The notes below the pieces were generated by a model. The model saw nothing but the letters and a program-made list of their open reading frames with translations. It did no database searches and was not told where the DNA came from. A DNA stretch of 33,496 nucleotides from positions 1 to 33,496 of the forward strand of contig CALMMX010000153.1 of the NCBI GenBank assembly GCA_937868545.1. Reading direction: 5' to 3'. How positions within the stretch are numbered: the first letter of the stretch is position 1; each line of letters starts with the position of its first letter. This DNA comes from an uncultured Bacteroidota bacterium (GTDB taxonomy: Bacteria; Bacteroidota; Bacteroidia; B-17B0; Aurantibacillaceae). A program made the position numbers and the translations under genes. Positions 8,115 to 17,249 of this stretch are shown piece after piece.

Positions 8115-9578
8115 GTGAAATTACTAAGCGACATATTATATAAAACTCGACTTGAAGAAATTATTGGTTCAACTAATATTGCTATTTCTTCAGTTACTTT
8201 TGATTCGAGAAAAGTAAAAAAAGATTCGTTGTTTATTGCTACTGTTGGCGTTACAGTTGATGGTCATAATTTTATTGATAAAGCAATAGAATTAGGTGCA
8301 ATAGCAGTAGTTTGCGAAACGTTACCTTCTTCTTTAAACGAAAATGTTACGTATATAAAAGTTCTAAATTCTTCTGAAGCATTAGGTTTTATAGCTTGTA
8401 ATTTTTATGATAATCCATCTGAAAAATTAAAATTAGTTGGAGTTACAGGTACCAATGGTAAAACAACAACTGTAACCTTATTATTTAATTTGTTTAGAGG
8501 TTTAGGTTATAACGTTGGATTATTATCTACAGTAGAAAATAAGATTAATAATACAATTATTCCATCTACTCATACCACGCCAGATGCATTATCATTAAAT
8601 GAATTACTAAATCAAATGGTAGATGAAGGTTGTCAATATGCATTTATGGAAGTGAGTTCTCATGCAGTTGTTCAACATCGTATAACAGGCTTAAAATTTA
8701 CTGGTGGTGCATTTACAAACATAACGCACGATCATTTAGATTATCATAAAACATTTGATGAATACATTAAAGCAAAGAAATTATTTTTTGATAACTTATC
8801 AGATGATGCTTTTGCTTTAACAAATAAAGACGATAAAAATGGCTTAGTGATGTTACAAAACACAAAAGCTAAGAAAGTTACCTATGCATTAAAGTCTATT
8901 GCAGATTACAAATGCAGAGTAATGGAAAATCATTTGAACGGATTGCTTTTAAATATAGATAATCAGGAAGTTTGGATAAAATTGATAGGATCTTTTAATG
9001 CTTATAATGCCTTGGTAGTTTATTCTATTTCTCAATTATTGAAACAAGATAAAGTACAAGTTTTAACTACACTCAGTAATTTAAATTCTGTAGAAGGTCG
9101 CTTTCAGTATGTGAAATCTAAAAATGGAATTATTGCTATTGTTGATTATGCTCATACACCCGATGCCTTAAAAAATGTTTTAGAAACTATAAAAGATATT
9201 AGAACAGGTAATGAGCAAGTAGTAACTGTTGTTGGTTGTGGTGGTGATAGAGATTCTGCTAAACGTCCTATAATGGCAAGAATTGCTTGTGAGTATAGCA
9301 ACAAAACAATATTAACAAGCGATAATCCTCGAAGCGAAAATCCAGAAGAAATTCTAAATCAAATGCAAAGTGGCTTATCTCCTGTTGAGATGAAAAATGC
9401 CTTAAGAATAAGTGATAGAAAAGAAGCTATTAGAACCGCAGTGGCATTTGCGAAGGAAGGAGATATATTATTAATAGCAGGCAAGGGGCACGAGAAGTAT
9501 CAGGAAATAAATGGTGTGAAACATCATTTTGATGATTTTGAAATTATTAAAGAACTATTTGAAACACAAACTATATAA
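8115..9578 (+). CDS. murE: UDP-MurNAc-L-Ala-D-Glu:meso-diaminopimelate ligase MurE
   Basis: 487 residues with a GTG start. It adds the third amino acid of the stem peptide, using ATP, in the cytoplasm. The Mur ligase central P-loop is GVTGTNGKTTT (about 111-121); THTTPD and EVSSHA bind the UDP-MurNAc substrate; the C-terminal domain holds D403-N-P-R406 followed by SENPEEI, the signature of enzymes that take meso-diaminopimelate rather than lysine, so the wall is predicted to be of the DAP type. GKGHE near the end is also conserved. Length is normal. Confidence 0.96.
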   Translation: MKLLSDILYKTRLEEIIGSTNIAISSVTFDSRKVKKDSLFIATVGVTVDGHNFIDKAIELGAIAVVCETLPSSLNENVTYIKVLNSSEALGFIACNFYDNPSEKLKLVGVTGTNGKTTTVTLLFNLFRGLGYNVGLLSTVENKINNTIIPSTHTTPDALSLNELLNQMVDEGCQYAFMEVSSHAVVQHRITGLKFTGGAFTNITHDHLDYHKTFDEYIKAKKLFFDNLSDDAFALTNKDDKNGLVMLQNTKAKKVTYALKSIADYKCRVMENHLNGLLLNIDNQEVWIKLIGSFNAYNALVVYSISQLLKQDKVQVLTTLSNLNSVEGRFQYVKSKNGIIAIVDYAHTPDALKNVLETIKDIRTGNEQVVTVVGCGGDRDSAKRPIMARIACEYSNKTILTSDNPRSENPEEILNQMQSGLSPVEMKNALRISDRKEAIRTAVAFAKEGDILLIAGKGHEKYQEINGVKHHFDDFEIIKELFETQTI

Positions 9579-9581
9579 AAC

Positions 9582-10859
9582 ATGTTTTATTATTTATTCC
9601 ACTATTTAGATCAACAATTCAACTTCCCTGGAGCTGGAGTGTTTCAGTATATTTCGTTTAGAGCAGCTTTGGCTTTATTATCATCATTAATTATAACAAT
9701 GGTGTTTGGTAAACGCATCATAAATTTTATTCGTAAAAAACAAATTGGTGAAACAATTAGAGAATTAGGATTACAAGGACAAAATGAAAAAGCAGGAACA
9801 CCTACAATGGGTGGTTTAATTATTTTAGCTGCTATTATTATTCCAACATTATTATTTGCAAAGGTTCATAATATATATATTGTTATAATGATAATTTCTA
9901 CCATTTGGCTTGGAACTATTGGTTTTATAGACGATTATATTAAAGTGTTTAAAAAAAATAAAGAAGGATTAAAAGGGAAGTTTAAAGTTGTTGGTCAAAT
10001 TGGAATTGGATTAATTGTAGGTGCTGTATTTTATTTTCATCCTGATGTGGTTATTAAAGAACGCGTCTCACATAATAGTTCAAGTGTATATGAAACTAAA
10101 GATTTTGATTTATTAACTGGTGCACCTAAAGATTTATCCATTCCAAAATATTCGGTTACTCCAATTAAAACAATAAAAACAACTATTCCATTTGTAAAAG
10201 ATAATGAGTTTGATTACACAGAGTTATTGTCTTTTATGGGTGATAACGCTATAAAATATGGTTGGTTAATTTTTATACCAATTGTTATATTAATAGTAAC
10301 AGCAGTATCAAATGGTGCAAATATTACAGATGGTATTGATGGGCTAGCCGCCGGAACTAGTGCCATTATAGGAACAACGTTAGGAATATTAGCCTATGTA
10401 AGTGGTAATACTGTTTTTGCCGATTACTTAAATATTATGTACATACCTAACACTGGAGAGCTAGTTGTTTTTATGGCAGCATTTGTTGGTGCTTGTGTTG
10501 GTTTCTTATGGTATAATGCATTCCCAGCTCAAGTGTTTATGGGAGATACAGGTAGTTTAGCTTTAGGTGGAATTATTGCTGTGTTTGCTATAGCCATTCG
10601 TAAGGAATTGTTAATACCAATTTTGTGTGGCGTGTTTCTAATAGAAAATTTATCAGTGATTATGCAAGTGTTTTATTTTAAATACCAACGCAAAAAGCAT
10701 GGGTTGGAGTTTGCAAAGGCTAACCGTTTATTTAAAATGGCACCACTTCATCATCATTATCAAAAATCAGGATTTCATGAATCTAAAATAGTAATGCGTT
10801 TTTTCATTATTGGAATCATGTTAGCAGCGCTTACAATCATCACATTAAAATTAAGATAA
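9582..10859 (+). CDS. mraY: Phospho-MurNAc-pentapeptide transferase MraY
   Basis: 425 residues, longer than the roughly 360 of E. coli MraY. It moves phospho-MurNAc-pentapeptide onto undecaprenyl phosphate, forming lipid I in the inner membrane. The family motifs are present: TPTMGG early, GFIDDYIKV (aspartate pair), [21 protein letters not shown] and the [10 protein letters not shown] loop. There are about ten hydrophobic helices. The extra length lies mainly in a hydrophilic stretch at about residues 155-210 ([10 protein letters not shown]..., [11 protein letters not shown]), the usual insertion in Bacteroidota MraY. It begins 3 bases after murE. Confidence 0.96.
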   Translation: MFYYLFHYLDQQFNFPGAGVFQYISFRAALALLSSLIITMVFGKRIINFIRKKQIGETIRELGLQGQNEKAGTPTMGGLIILAAIIIPTLLFAKVHNIYIVIMIISTIWLGTIGFIDDYIKVFKKNKEGLKGKFKVVGQIGIGLIVGAVFYFHPDVVIKERVSHNSSSVYETKDFDLLTGAPKDLSIPKYSVTPIKTIKTTIPFVKDNEFDYTELLSFMGDNAIKYGWLIFIPIVILIVTAVSNGANITDGIDGLAAGTSAIIGTTLGILAYVSGNTVFADYLNIMYIPNTGELVVFMAAFVGACVGFLWYNAFPAQVFMGDTGSLALGGIIAVFAIAIRKELLIPILCGVFLIENLSVIMQVFYFKYQRKKHGLEFAKANRLFKMAPLHHHYQKSGFHESKIVMRFFIIGIMLAALTIITLKLR

Positions 10860-10865
10860 TACCCA

Positions 10866-12212
10866 TTGAATAAACGAATAGTAATATTAGGTAGCGGCGA
10901 AAGCGGAGTTGGCAGTGCAATATTAGCACAGTCAAAGGGCTTTGCTGTGTTTGTATCTGATAAAGGTTTGATTCAAGAAAAGTATAAAACAGAATTGAAA
11001 AATAATAATATTGCTTTTGAAGAAGGTAAACATACAGAAGAATTAATTTTAAATGCTGATGAAATTATTAAAAGCCCAGGGATACCTGATAAGGCTGAAT
11101 TAATAATTAAGGCTAAAGAAAAAAACATCCCAATTATTTCTGAAATTGAATTTGCTGGAAGATACACAAATGCTAAAATGATTTGCATAACTGGTAGCAA
11201 TGGGAAAACAACCACAACACTATTAACTTACCATATTTTTAAAAAGGCAGGTTTAAATGTTGGCTTGGGTGGAAATGTTGGTAAGAGTTTTGCCTATCAA
11301 GTTGCTACTCAAAATTTTGATTACTATATTTTAGAGCTAAGTAGCTTTCAATTAGATGGAATGTATGATTTTAAAGCGGATGTAGCTATTTTATTAAATA
11401 TTACTCCCGATCATTTAGATAGATATGAATATAAATTTGAGAATTACGTTGCCTCTAAGTTTCGTATTGCTCAAAATCAAACAGAAAAAGATGCCTTTGT
11501 GTATTGTGCTGATGATGAAGTGATGGAAGAATTTATGAAGCACAATTCAATTCAAGCAGAAAAACTCCCTTTCAGTATTAAAAAAACGGTTGAAGGAAAT
11601 GGCGCTTTTTTACAAAACAATGAAATAACCCTTAATTATAATAATAACCCTAAACCCTTAATTATGACCCTAGAACAATTGGCATTGGCCGGTAAACATA
11701 ATGTTTACAATTCAATGGCTGCATCAATGGCAGCTAGTATTGTTAATATCCGCAAGGATATTATTCGCGAAAGTCTTGAAGACTTTGTAAATGTTGAACA
11801 TCGTTTGGAATTTGTTGCTACTGTTAATGGCATCGAATTTATTAACGATTCAAAAGCTACAAATATTAATTCGGCTTGGTATGCTTTAGAAAGTATGGAT
11901 AAACCAACTGTATGGATAGTTGGTGGACAAGATAAAGGAAATAACTACGAAGAGTTAGCCGAATTAGTTAACGAAAAAGTAAAAGCTATTGTTTGCTTAG
12001 GTGTAGATAATAAAAAAATTATTAAAGCATTTAAAAATTCAGTAGAAATAATAATGGAAGCTTCTTCTGCTGCTGAAGCAGTAGCAATGTCTTATAAATT
12101 AGCAACTAAAGGTGATGCTGTATTATTATCTCCTGCTTGTGCTAGTTTTGATTTGTTTAAAAACTACGAAGATAGAGGTGTGCAATTTAAATCGGCTGTT
12201 AGAGGATTATAG
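10866..12212 (+). CDS. murD: UDP-MurNAc-L-Ala:D-Glu ligase MurD
   Basis: 448 residues with a TTG start; the N-terminal ILGSGESGVGSAILA binds the UDP-sugar, GSNGKTTTTLL (about 109-119) is the ATP loop, and the C-terminal domain starts near H312 with HRLEF, INDSKATN, VGGQDKG and LSPACASFDLF. These correspond to the E. coli residues reported to contact nucleotide (the R of HR) and D-glutamate (K and T of DSKAT, the K of the GG..K loop, S and F of S.C.S.D.F). It adds D-Glu to UDP-MurNAc-L-Ala. Complete and apparently fully active. The next gene, 3 bases on, is a second copy of its C-terminal domain only. Confidence 0.96.
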   Translation: MNKRIVILGSGESGVGSAILAQSKGFAVFVSDKGLIQEKYKTELKNNNIAFEEGKHTEELILNADEIIKSPGIPDKAELIIKAKEKNIPIISEIEFAGRYTNAKMICITGSNGKTTTTLLTYHIFKKAGLNVGLGGNVGKSFAYQVATQNFDYYILELSSFQLDGMYDFKADVAILLNITPDHLDRYEYKFENYVASKFRIAQNQTEKDAFVYCADDEVMEEFMKHNSIQAEKLPFSIKKTVEGNGAFLQNNEITLNYNNNPKPLIMTLEQLALAGKHNVYNSMAASMAASIVNIRKDIIRESLEDFVNVEHRLEFVATVNGIEFINDSKATNINSAWYALESMDKPTVWIVGGQDKGNNYEELAELVNEKVKAIVCLGVDNKKIIKAFKNSVEIIMEASSAAEAVAMSYKLATKGDAVLLSPACASFDLFKNYEDRGVQFKSAVRGL

Positions 12213-12215
12213 AAA

Positions 12216-12677
12216 ATGAAAACTGAAATTAAATCAAAAACATTTGCCATTAGCCGTGAAACAGATCACAGTTTTGAGTTTGTTGCAAATATTAATGATG
12301 TAACATATATTAATGACTCTAAAGCAACTAATGCTAAACTAACTGTAGAAAGTGTTAATTCTATTGACGCTGAAATTATTTTAATTTTAGGCGGAGATGA
12401 TTTGAAAACGGATTACTCGTGGTTTACAAATATTAATTATTATAACATTAAAACTGTTATTTATTATGGAAGACGTTTCCCTGAAATAAAAAATATTTTT
12501 AATAGACATGTAATGATTGTGTTATTAGATGATTTAGAGACTTCAGTGAAATTTTCGAAAGACAGAGCTATTAAAAATCAAGTTGTGTTGTTTTCGCCAG
12601 CTTGTCCTAGCTACGATATTTTTGATAATTATAAAAACAGAGGAAATAAATTTAAAACTTTAGTGCTAAGTAATTAG
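12216..12677 (+). CDS. Free-standing MurD C-terminal-domain paralog (no ATPase domain), function unknown
   Basis: 153 residues aligning almost without gaps to residues 312-448 of the adjacent MurD. By hand, H18-S-FEFVANIND...INDSKATN matches 14 of 22 positions, and the end VVLFSPACPSYDIF.NY..RG.KFK matches 16 of 28; the middle is diverged. The N-terminal UDP-binding and central P-loop ATPase domains are absent, so it cannot be a ligase alone. The D-Glu-side residues (DSKATN, S and F of SPACPSYDIF) are kept, but the MurD arginine after His is Ser, and the GG..K loop reads LGGDDLK with Lys shifted one place. Intact ATG start, no frameshift, 3 bases after murD, so translated with it. It might bind D-Glu or the MurD product, regulate or stabilise MurD, or be a slowly decaying duplicate; none is demonstrated. 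Homology to MurD is certain, function is not. Confidence 0.88.
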   Translation: MKTEIKSKTFAISRETDHSFEFVANINDVTYINDSKATNAKLTVESVNSIDAEIILILGGDDLKTDYSWFTNINYYNIKTVIYYGRRFPEIKNIFNRHVMIVLLDDLETSVKFSKDRAIKNQVVLFSPACPSYDIFDNYKNRGNKFKTLVLSN

Positions 12678-12680
12678 AGT

Positions 12681-12721
12681 TAAGTGATAAGAACTACTTT
12701 TCAGTAGAACTTAGCCACTTA
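12681..12721 (+). other. Hairpin between the MurD-like gene and ftsW
   Basis: A long imperfect stem in the 76-base gap: TAAGTG/CACTTA, TAAG/CTTA and CTACT/AGTAG, 15 pairs in all, interrupted by A/GC and AA/AA internal loops and capped by TTTC (12699-12702). No T-run follows, so it is not a standard terminator; an RNA-processing, stability or attenuation role is possible. CACTTAC recurs at 12730-12736. Confidence 0.5.
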
Positions 12722-12753
12722 CTGCTATTCACTTACCACCAATCACTAATAAA

Positions 12754-13902
12754 ATGAAACTATTCACATATTTAAAAGGAGATAGAGTAATTTGGGCAAT
12801 AGTATTTCTATTGTCGCTTCTCTCTATTTTAGTTGTGTATAGTTCTGTAGTTACATTAGCACATAAGTACAAACAAGGTAATGCCGAAGCATTTTTATTT
12901 AAACATATGTTTTTGGTTTTTGGTGGGATTGTGATAATGTATTTTGTGCACAAATTGCGTTACACTTTGTTTTCGAAAGTTGGACAATTAGGCATTTTTT
13001 TAGTAATACCTCTTTTGCTATTTACATTAATAAAAGGTGTAAGTGCAGGTGAGGCTAGCAGATGGATTGCAATACCAGGGTTAGGGTTAACATTTCAATC
13101 ATCTGATGTTGCTAAAATAATATTACTAATTTTTGTTGCTCGTGTATTAACTGTAAAACAAGGTCAATTAGATGATTTTAAGTCACTTTTAAAATATATT
13201 TTATTCCCTGTGGGAGCTATATGTTTATTGATTTTTCCAGCCAATTTTTCTACTGCAGCATTGTTATTTGTAAGTTGTTTGTTTTTAATGTTTGTCGGCG
13301 GAATAAAATTAAAATTCATAGCCTATATAATTGGTGCATGTATAGGAATGGGCTTATTATTAGGAGTAATAATTTACCAATTTCCTGATTTATTGAGACG
13401 TGGTGCAACTTGGAAAGCACGTATAGAGAACTTTAGTAAAGGTGATGCTAAAAATAATTACCAAAGCGACCAAGCAAAAATTGCTATTGCAACTGGCGGT
13501 GTTATAGGTAAAGGACCTGGTAACAGCACACAAAGGGCATTTTTGCCACAAGCATCTTCCGATTTTATTTATGCAATTATAATTGAAGAGTATGGTTTGT
13601 TTACAGGATTCATCATGTTGTTTTTATACATGATACTATTGTTTAGAGGTATACGCATTTTACGAGATTCTGAAAAAACATTTGGAGGATTAATTGCTGT
13701 TGGATTAAGTTTTAGCTTGGTTTTTCAAGCTTTAGTAAATATGGCAGTTGCTGTAAATTTATTTCCAGTTACTGGTCAACCATTGCCATTAGTAAGTATG
13801 GGAGGAACCTCTATTTGGTTTACTTGTATTGCAATTGGTATTATTTTAAGTGTAAGTAAAACAAACGAAGAAAAAGATACAAACGAAGTAATTGCAACAT
13901 AG
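12754..13902 (+). CDS. ftsW: SEDS-family septal glycosyltransferase FtsW
   Basis: 382 residues with about ten transmembrane helices. SEDS motifs are visible: GEASRWIAIPGLGLTFQSSD in the first large loop, YQSDQAKIAIATGG..GKGPGNS in the periplasmic loop, SSDFIYAIIIEEYG, and P.TGQPLPLVSMGGTS near the end. SEDS proteins polymerise lipid II into glycan strands together with a class B PBP; here FtsI from the same cluster is the natural partner. It could be RodA by sequence alone, but the position in the dcw cluster before murG argues for FtsW. ATG start after a 76-base gap containing a hairpin. Confidence 0.95.
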   Translation: MKLFTYLKGDRVIWAIVFLLSLLSILVVYSSVVTLAHKYKQGNAEAFLFKHMFLVFGGIVIMYFVHKLRYTLFSKVGQLGIFLVIPLLLFTLIKGVSAGEASRWIAIPGLGLTFQSSDVAKIILLIFVARVLTVKQGQLDDFKSLLKYILFPVGAICLLIFPANFSTAALLFVSCLFLMFVGGIKLKFIAYIIGACIGMGLLLGVIIYQFPDLLRRGATWKARIENFSKGDAKNNYQSDQAKIAIATGGVIGKGPGNSTQRAFLPQASSDFIYAIIIEEYGLFTGFIMLFLYMILLFRGIRILRDSEKTFGGLIAVGLSFSLVFQALVNMAVAVNLFPVTGQPLPLVSMGGTSIWFTCIAIGIILSVSKTNEEKDTNEVIAT

Positions 13903-13929
13903 TAATTTGGTTTGAACAAAATTTAAAAA

Positions 13930-15039
13930 ATGAAACCATTAAAAGTCATATTAAGCGGAGGCGGAACAGGAGGTCATATTTTTCCTGCAGTTGCCATTGC
14001 TAATGAAATAAAAAAACTTGTACCTCAAGCCGAAATTTTATTTGTTGGGGCATTAGGTAAAATGGAAATGGAAAAAGTCCCTGCTGCTGGCTATAGAATT
14101 ATAGGTGTTCCTATTGCTGGTTTTCAACGTAATTTTTCTCTCTCTAATTTTAAATTGCCTTTTTTAATTATTCAAAGCTTATTAAAAACTCGTAAAATAG
14201 TAAATGAATTTAAACCAGATGTGGTAGTTGGAACTGGAGGATATGCTTCTGGACCGCTTTTAAAAGCTGCAACTAATAAAGGTATACCAACATTGTTACA
14301 AGAGTGTAATTCTTATGCTGGAATTACTAATAAAATTTTATCGAAAAAAGCTAAAAAAATTTGTGTTGCATACGATGGTATGGAAAAATTTTTTGAAAAG
14401 GAAAAAATAATATTAACGGGTAATCCAGTTAGGCAAGATATTTTAAATGGGAATGTAAATAGAGATGAAGCATATCAATATTTCAAACTTGATAAAAATA
14501 AAAAAACAATTTTAGTAGTTGGTGGAAGTTTAGGGGCAAGGGGAATTAATGAAGCTATAATTGAAGGATTAAAACAGTTTGCAGATAATGATATTCAACT
14601 AATATGGCAAACAGGAAAGATATATTTTGATACAGCAAAAGTAGCTACCAAGCCCTATTCAAATAAGAATATTAATGCTGTTGATTTTATATCTCGTATG
14701 GATTATGCCTATGCTGTAGCAGATGTTGTAATATCTAGAGCTGGCGCAGGAGCAGTTTCTGAATTATGTATTGTTTCAAAGCCTTCTATATTAGTTCCAT
14801 TGCCATCAGCTGCCGAAGATCATCAAACTAAAAATGCAATGTCCTTGGTAAATAAAAATGCTTCAGTATTAGTAAAAGAAGCTGACGCGAAAACGAAGTT
14901 AGTTGTTGAGGCTATTTCATTAATTAATGATACAATACGTTTAAAAGAAATTAGTAAAAATTGTGGGGCAATGGCATTGCCAAATGCCACAAGTCAAATA
15001 GCTCATGAAGTTTTAAAACTAGCAAATTATACCAGTTAA
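13930..15039 (+). CDS. murG: UDP-GlcNAc:undecaprenyl-PP-MurNAc-pentapeptide GlcNAc transferase MurG
   Basis: 369 residues. It adds GlcNAc to lipid I to give lipid II at the inner face of the membrane. A GT-B glycosyltransferase with the N-terminal GGGTGGHIFPAVAIA loop, VGTGGYASGP, QECNSYAGITN, the second-domain VGGSLGARGINEA loop and the donor-binding SRAGAGAVSEL...PSAAEDHQTKNA. All are standard family motifs and the length is normal. It lies 27 bases after ftsW and its TAA shares a base with the murC ATG. Confidence 0.96.
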   Translation: MKPLKVILSGGGTGGHIFPAVAIANEIKKLVPQAEILFVGALGKMEMEKVPAAGYRIIGVPIAGFQRNFSLSNFKLPFLIIQSLLKTRKIVNEFKPDVVVGTGGYASGPLLKAATNKGIPTLLQECNSYAGITNKILSKKAKKICVAYDGMEKFFEKEKIILTGNPVRQDILNGNVNRDEAYQYFKLDKNKKTILVVGGSLGARGINEAIIEGLKQFADNDIQLIWQTGKIYFDTAKVATKPYSNKNINAVDFISRMDYAYAVADVVISRAGAGAVSELCIVSKPSILVPLPSAAEDHQTKNAMSLVNKNASVLVKEADAKTKLVVEAISLINDTIRLKEISKNCGAMALPNATSQIAHEVLKLANYTS

Positions 15040-16439
15040 TGCAGATATTAAATTATAAATTATATTATTTTTTGGGCGTTGGAGGCATTGGTATGAGTGC
15101 TTTGGCTCGATATTTTAACCATTATGGTAAAACTGTTTATGGTTACGATAAAACTGAAAGCTTGTTAACAAAGCAATTACAGTCAGAAGGAATTACTATT
15201 CACTATGATGATAATGTTGATTTATTAAAGTCTATACTTGAGAATTACAATTCCAGTGATGTTCTGTTTATTTATACACCTGCCATTCCTAAAACACATG
15301 CAGAATTACTTTATGTTCAAGCAAATAATTTTAAATTGCAAAAAAGAGCTTGGGTATTGGGCGAAATTACAAAGCAGTTTAAAACCATTGCAATTGCTGG
15401 AACACACGGAAAAACAACTACCACAACCATAGTTACTCATATATTAAAATCGGCAGGAATAAATTGTTTTGCTTTTTTGGGTGGAATATCACAAAATTAT
15501 AAAACTAACCTTCTTCTAGGTGATGCAGAAGATTCTAATGCGTTTGTTGTGGTTGAGGCTGATGAATATGACCGCTCTTTTTTAACATTGCATCCTTATA
15601 TTTCTGTAATAACAAGTGTTGATCCAGATCATTTGGATATTTATGGTGATAAAAATACCATGCACGAAAGTTATACTCAGTTTGCTTCTCAAACCCAAAA
15701 AGAAGGATTTTTGATTGTTAAAAAATCTGTTGATAACGATTTGAAAATCAAAGATAAACGTCTCATCTACTCACTAAATTTAGATACTGAATATTCTGCA
15801 GATTCTATTGAAATTATTGATGGTGAGTTTTGTTATAACATCAATAGTCCGATAGAGCCTGTAAGTCATGTGGCTATTGGGCTTCCTGGTTTACATAATG
15901 TAGAAAATTCTATTGCAGCTGTTGCAGTTGCACAACAATTAGGTATTAAGGGCGATGTGATAAACAGTGCCTTACGTTCTTTTAAAGGTGTAAAAAGAAG
16001 ATTTGATTATCGTGTAAAATCGAAGTCAATCGTATATATTGATGATTATGCTCATCATCCGGAAGAATTAACAGCATCCATTTCTGCTGCTAAACAATTA
16101 TATCCAGATAGAATTATTACAGGCATTTTTCAACCACATTTATTTTCTCGTACAAGAGATTTTGCAGATGGGTTTGCTAAAAGTTTGGATTTATTAGATG
16201 AGTGTATTTTATTAGAAATTTATCCAGCGCGTGAACTTCCCATAGATGGGATAAATTCACAAATGTTATTGGATAAAATGAAAAGTAAAAATAAATATTT
16301 GGTTAAAAAAGAAAACGTAATTGAGTTTTTAAAAACAAAACAATGCCAAGTGGTTATGACGTTAGGAGCAGGAGATATAGATTCACTTATTGAACCAATT
16401 GAAACATTATTGAAAAGTAGAGTGGAGAATTTAAAATGA
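15039..16439 (+). CDS. murC: UDP-N-acetylmuramate:L-alanine ligase MurC
   Basis: 466 residues. It starts stem-peptide synthesis by joining L-Ala to UDP-MurNAc with ATP. YFLGVGGIGMSALARYF at the N terminus binds the UDP-sugar, IAGTHGKTTTTT (about 120-131) is the P-loop, EADEYDRSFL and VDPDHLDIYGD belong to the central domain, and DDYAHHPEE, FQPHLFSRT and YPARE mark the C-terminal domain. GTHGKT, rather than GTNGKT, distinguishes MurC from MurE and MurD. It overlaps murG by 1 base and ftsQ by 4 bases (ATGA), pointing to coupled translation. Confidence 0.96.
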   Translation: MQILNYKLYYFLGVGGIGMSALARYFNHYGKTVYGYDKTESLLTKQLQSEGITIHYDDNVDLLKSILENYNSSDVLFIYTPAIPKTHAELLYVQANNFKLQKRAWVLGEITKQFKTIAIAGTHGKTTTTTIVTHILKSAGINCFAFLGGISQNYKTNLLLGDAEDSNAFVVVEADEYDRSFLTLHPYISVITSVDPDHLDIYGDKNTMHESYTQFASQTQKEGFLIVKKSVDNDLKIKDKRLIYSLNLDTEYSADSIEIIDGEFCYNINSPIEPVSHVAIGLPGLHNVENSIAAVAVAQQLGIKGDVINSALRSFKGVKRRFDYRVKSKSIVYIDDYAHHPEELTASISAAKQLYPDRIITGIFQPHLFSRTRDFADGFAKSLDLLDECILLEIYPARELPIDGINSQMLLDKMKSKNKYLVKKENVIEFLKTKQCQVVMTLGAGDIDSLIEPIETLLKSRVENLK

Positions 16440-17242
16440 AGATAAATAAAAAAATAGTAAGCATCGTTCTTTGGATTATTGGATTATCAACGCTAATGGT
16501 ATCATTAGCCTTTGTGTCAAGTAAACAAAAAAAAGTTGAGGTTAAAAATTTAAGTGTGTATGTAGAAAATAATACCGACGACACTTTTGTTGATGAAGAA
16601 GATTTAAAAACTTATTTGAAAGATAGACAAGATTCTATTGTTAATACTGAAATTAAAAATTTAGATATTACAAAAATAGAAAAGGCTCTTAATGCTCATC
16701 CTGCAATTGAAAATGCTGAAGTATCTGTTGATGTTAATGGAGATGTAAATGTAGAAGTAAAACAACGAACACCATTAGTAAGAGTATTTAATTTGGATGG
16801 TGAAAGTTATTACATCGATACTCAATCTAAATTAATGCCTTTAAGCGATTCTCACACAGCGCGAGTTTTAGTGGCTACTGGATTTATTTTAGAGCCTTAT
16901 GCACAAAGAGTACTTGTATCTGTAAACGAAATTGCTAAAAATGAGTTATTTAGTAAAGTAAGTATGTTAGATGATATTTATAAACTATCATCATTCATAG
17001 TAAAAGATACAGTTTTAAATATGCTCGTACAGCAAATTAATGTTACAAAAGACAAAGAATTTGAATTGTTTTTAGCAGTTGGTAATCATAAAATAATATT
17101 TGGAGAAGCTGTTGATATAGAAGAGAAGTTTAAAAAATTAAAAACATTTTATACAGACGGATTAAATAAAACGGATGGATGGAATAAATATTCAATAATT
17201 AATATTAAGTATAAAAACCAAGTGGTTTGCACTAAAAAATAA
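16436..17242 (+). CDS. ftsQ: Cell division protein FtsQ
   Basis: 268 residues: a short basic cytoplasmic start (KINKK), one transmembrane helix at about 7-27, then a periplasmic part with a POTRA-like segment (LSVYVENNTDDTFVDEEDLKTYL..., then IEKALNAHPAIENAEVSVDVNGDVNVEVKQRTPLVRVF read in sections) and a beta domain (SYYIDTQSKLMPLS). FtsQ links the early and late divisome and binds FtsL/FtsB. Sequence conservation of FtsQ is low, but RTPLVRVF, topology and position between murC and ftsA are decisive. Confidence 0.92.
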   Translation: MKINKKIVSIVLWIIGLSTLMVSLAFVSSKQKKVEVKNLSVYVENNTDDTFVDEEDLKTYLKDRQDSIVNTEIKNLDITKIEKALNAHPAIENAEVSVDVNGDVNVEVKQRTPLVRVFNLDGESYYIDTQSKLMPLSDSHTARVLVATGFILEPYAQRVLVSVNEIAKNELFSKVSMLDDIYKLSSFIVKDTVLNMLVQQINVTKDKEFELFLAVGNHKIIFGEAVDIEEKFKKLKTFYTDGLNKTDGWNKYSIINIKYKNQVVCTKK

Positions 17243-17249
17243 ATAGTTT

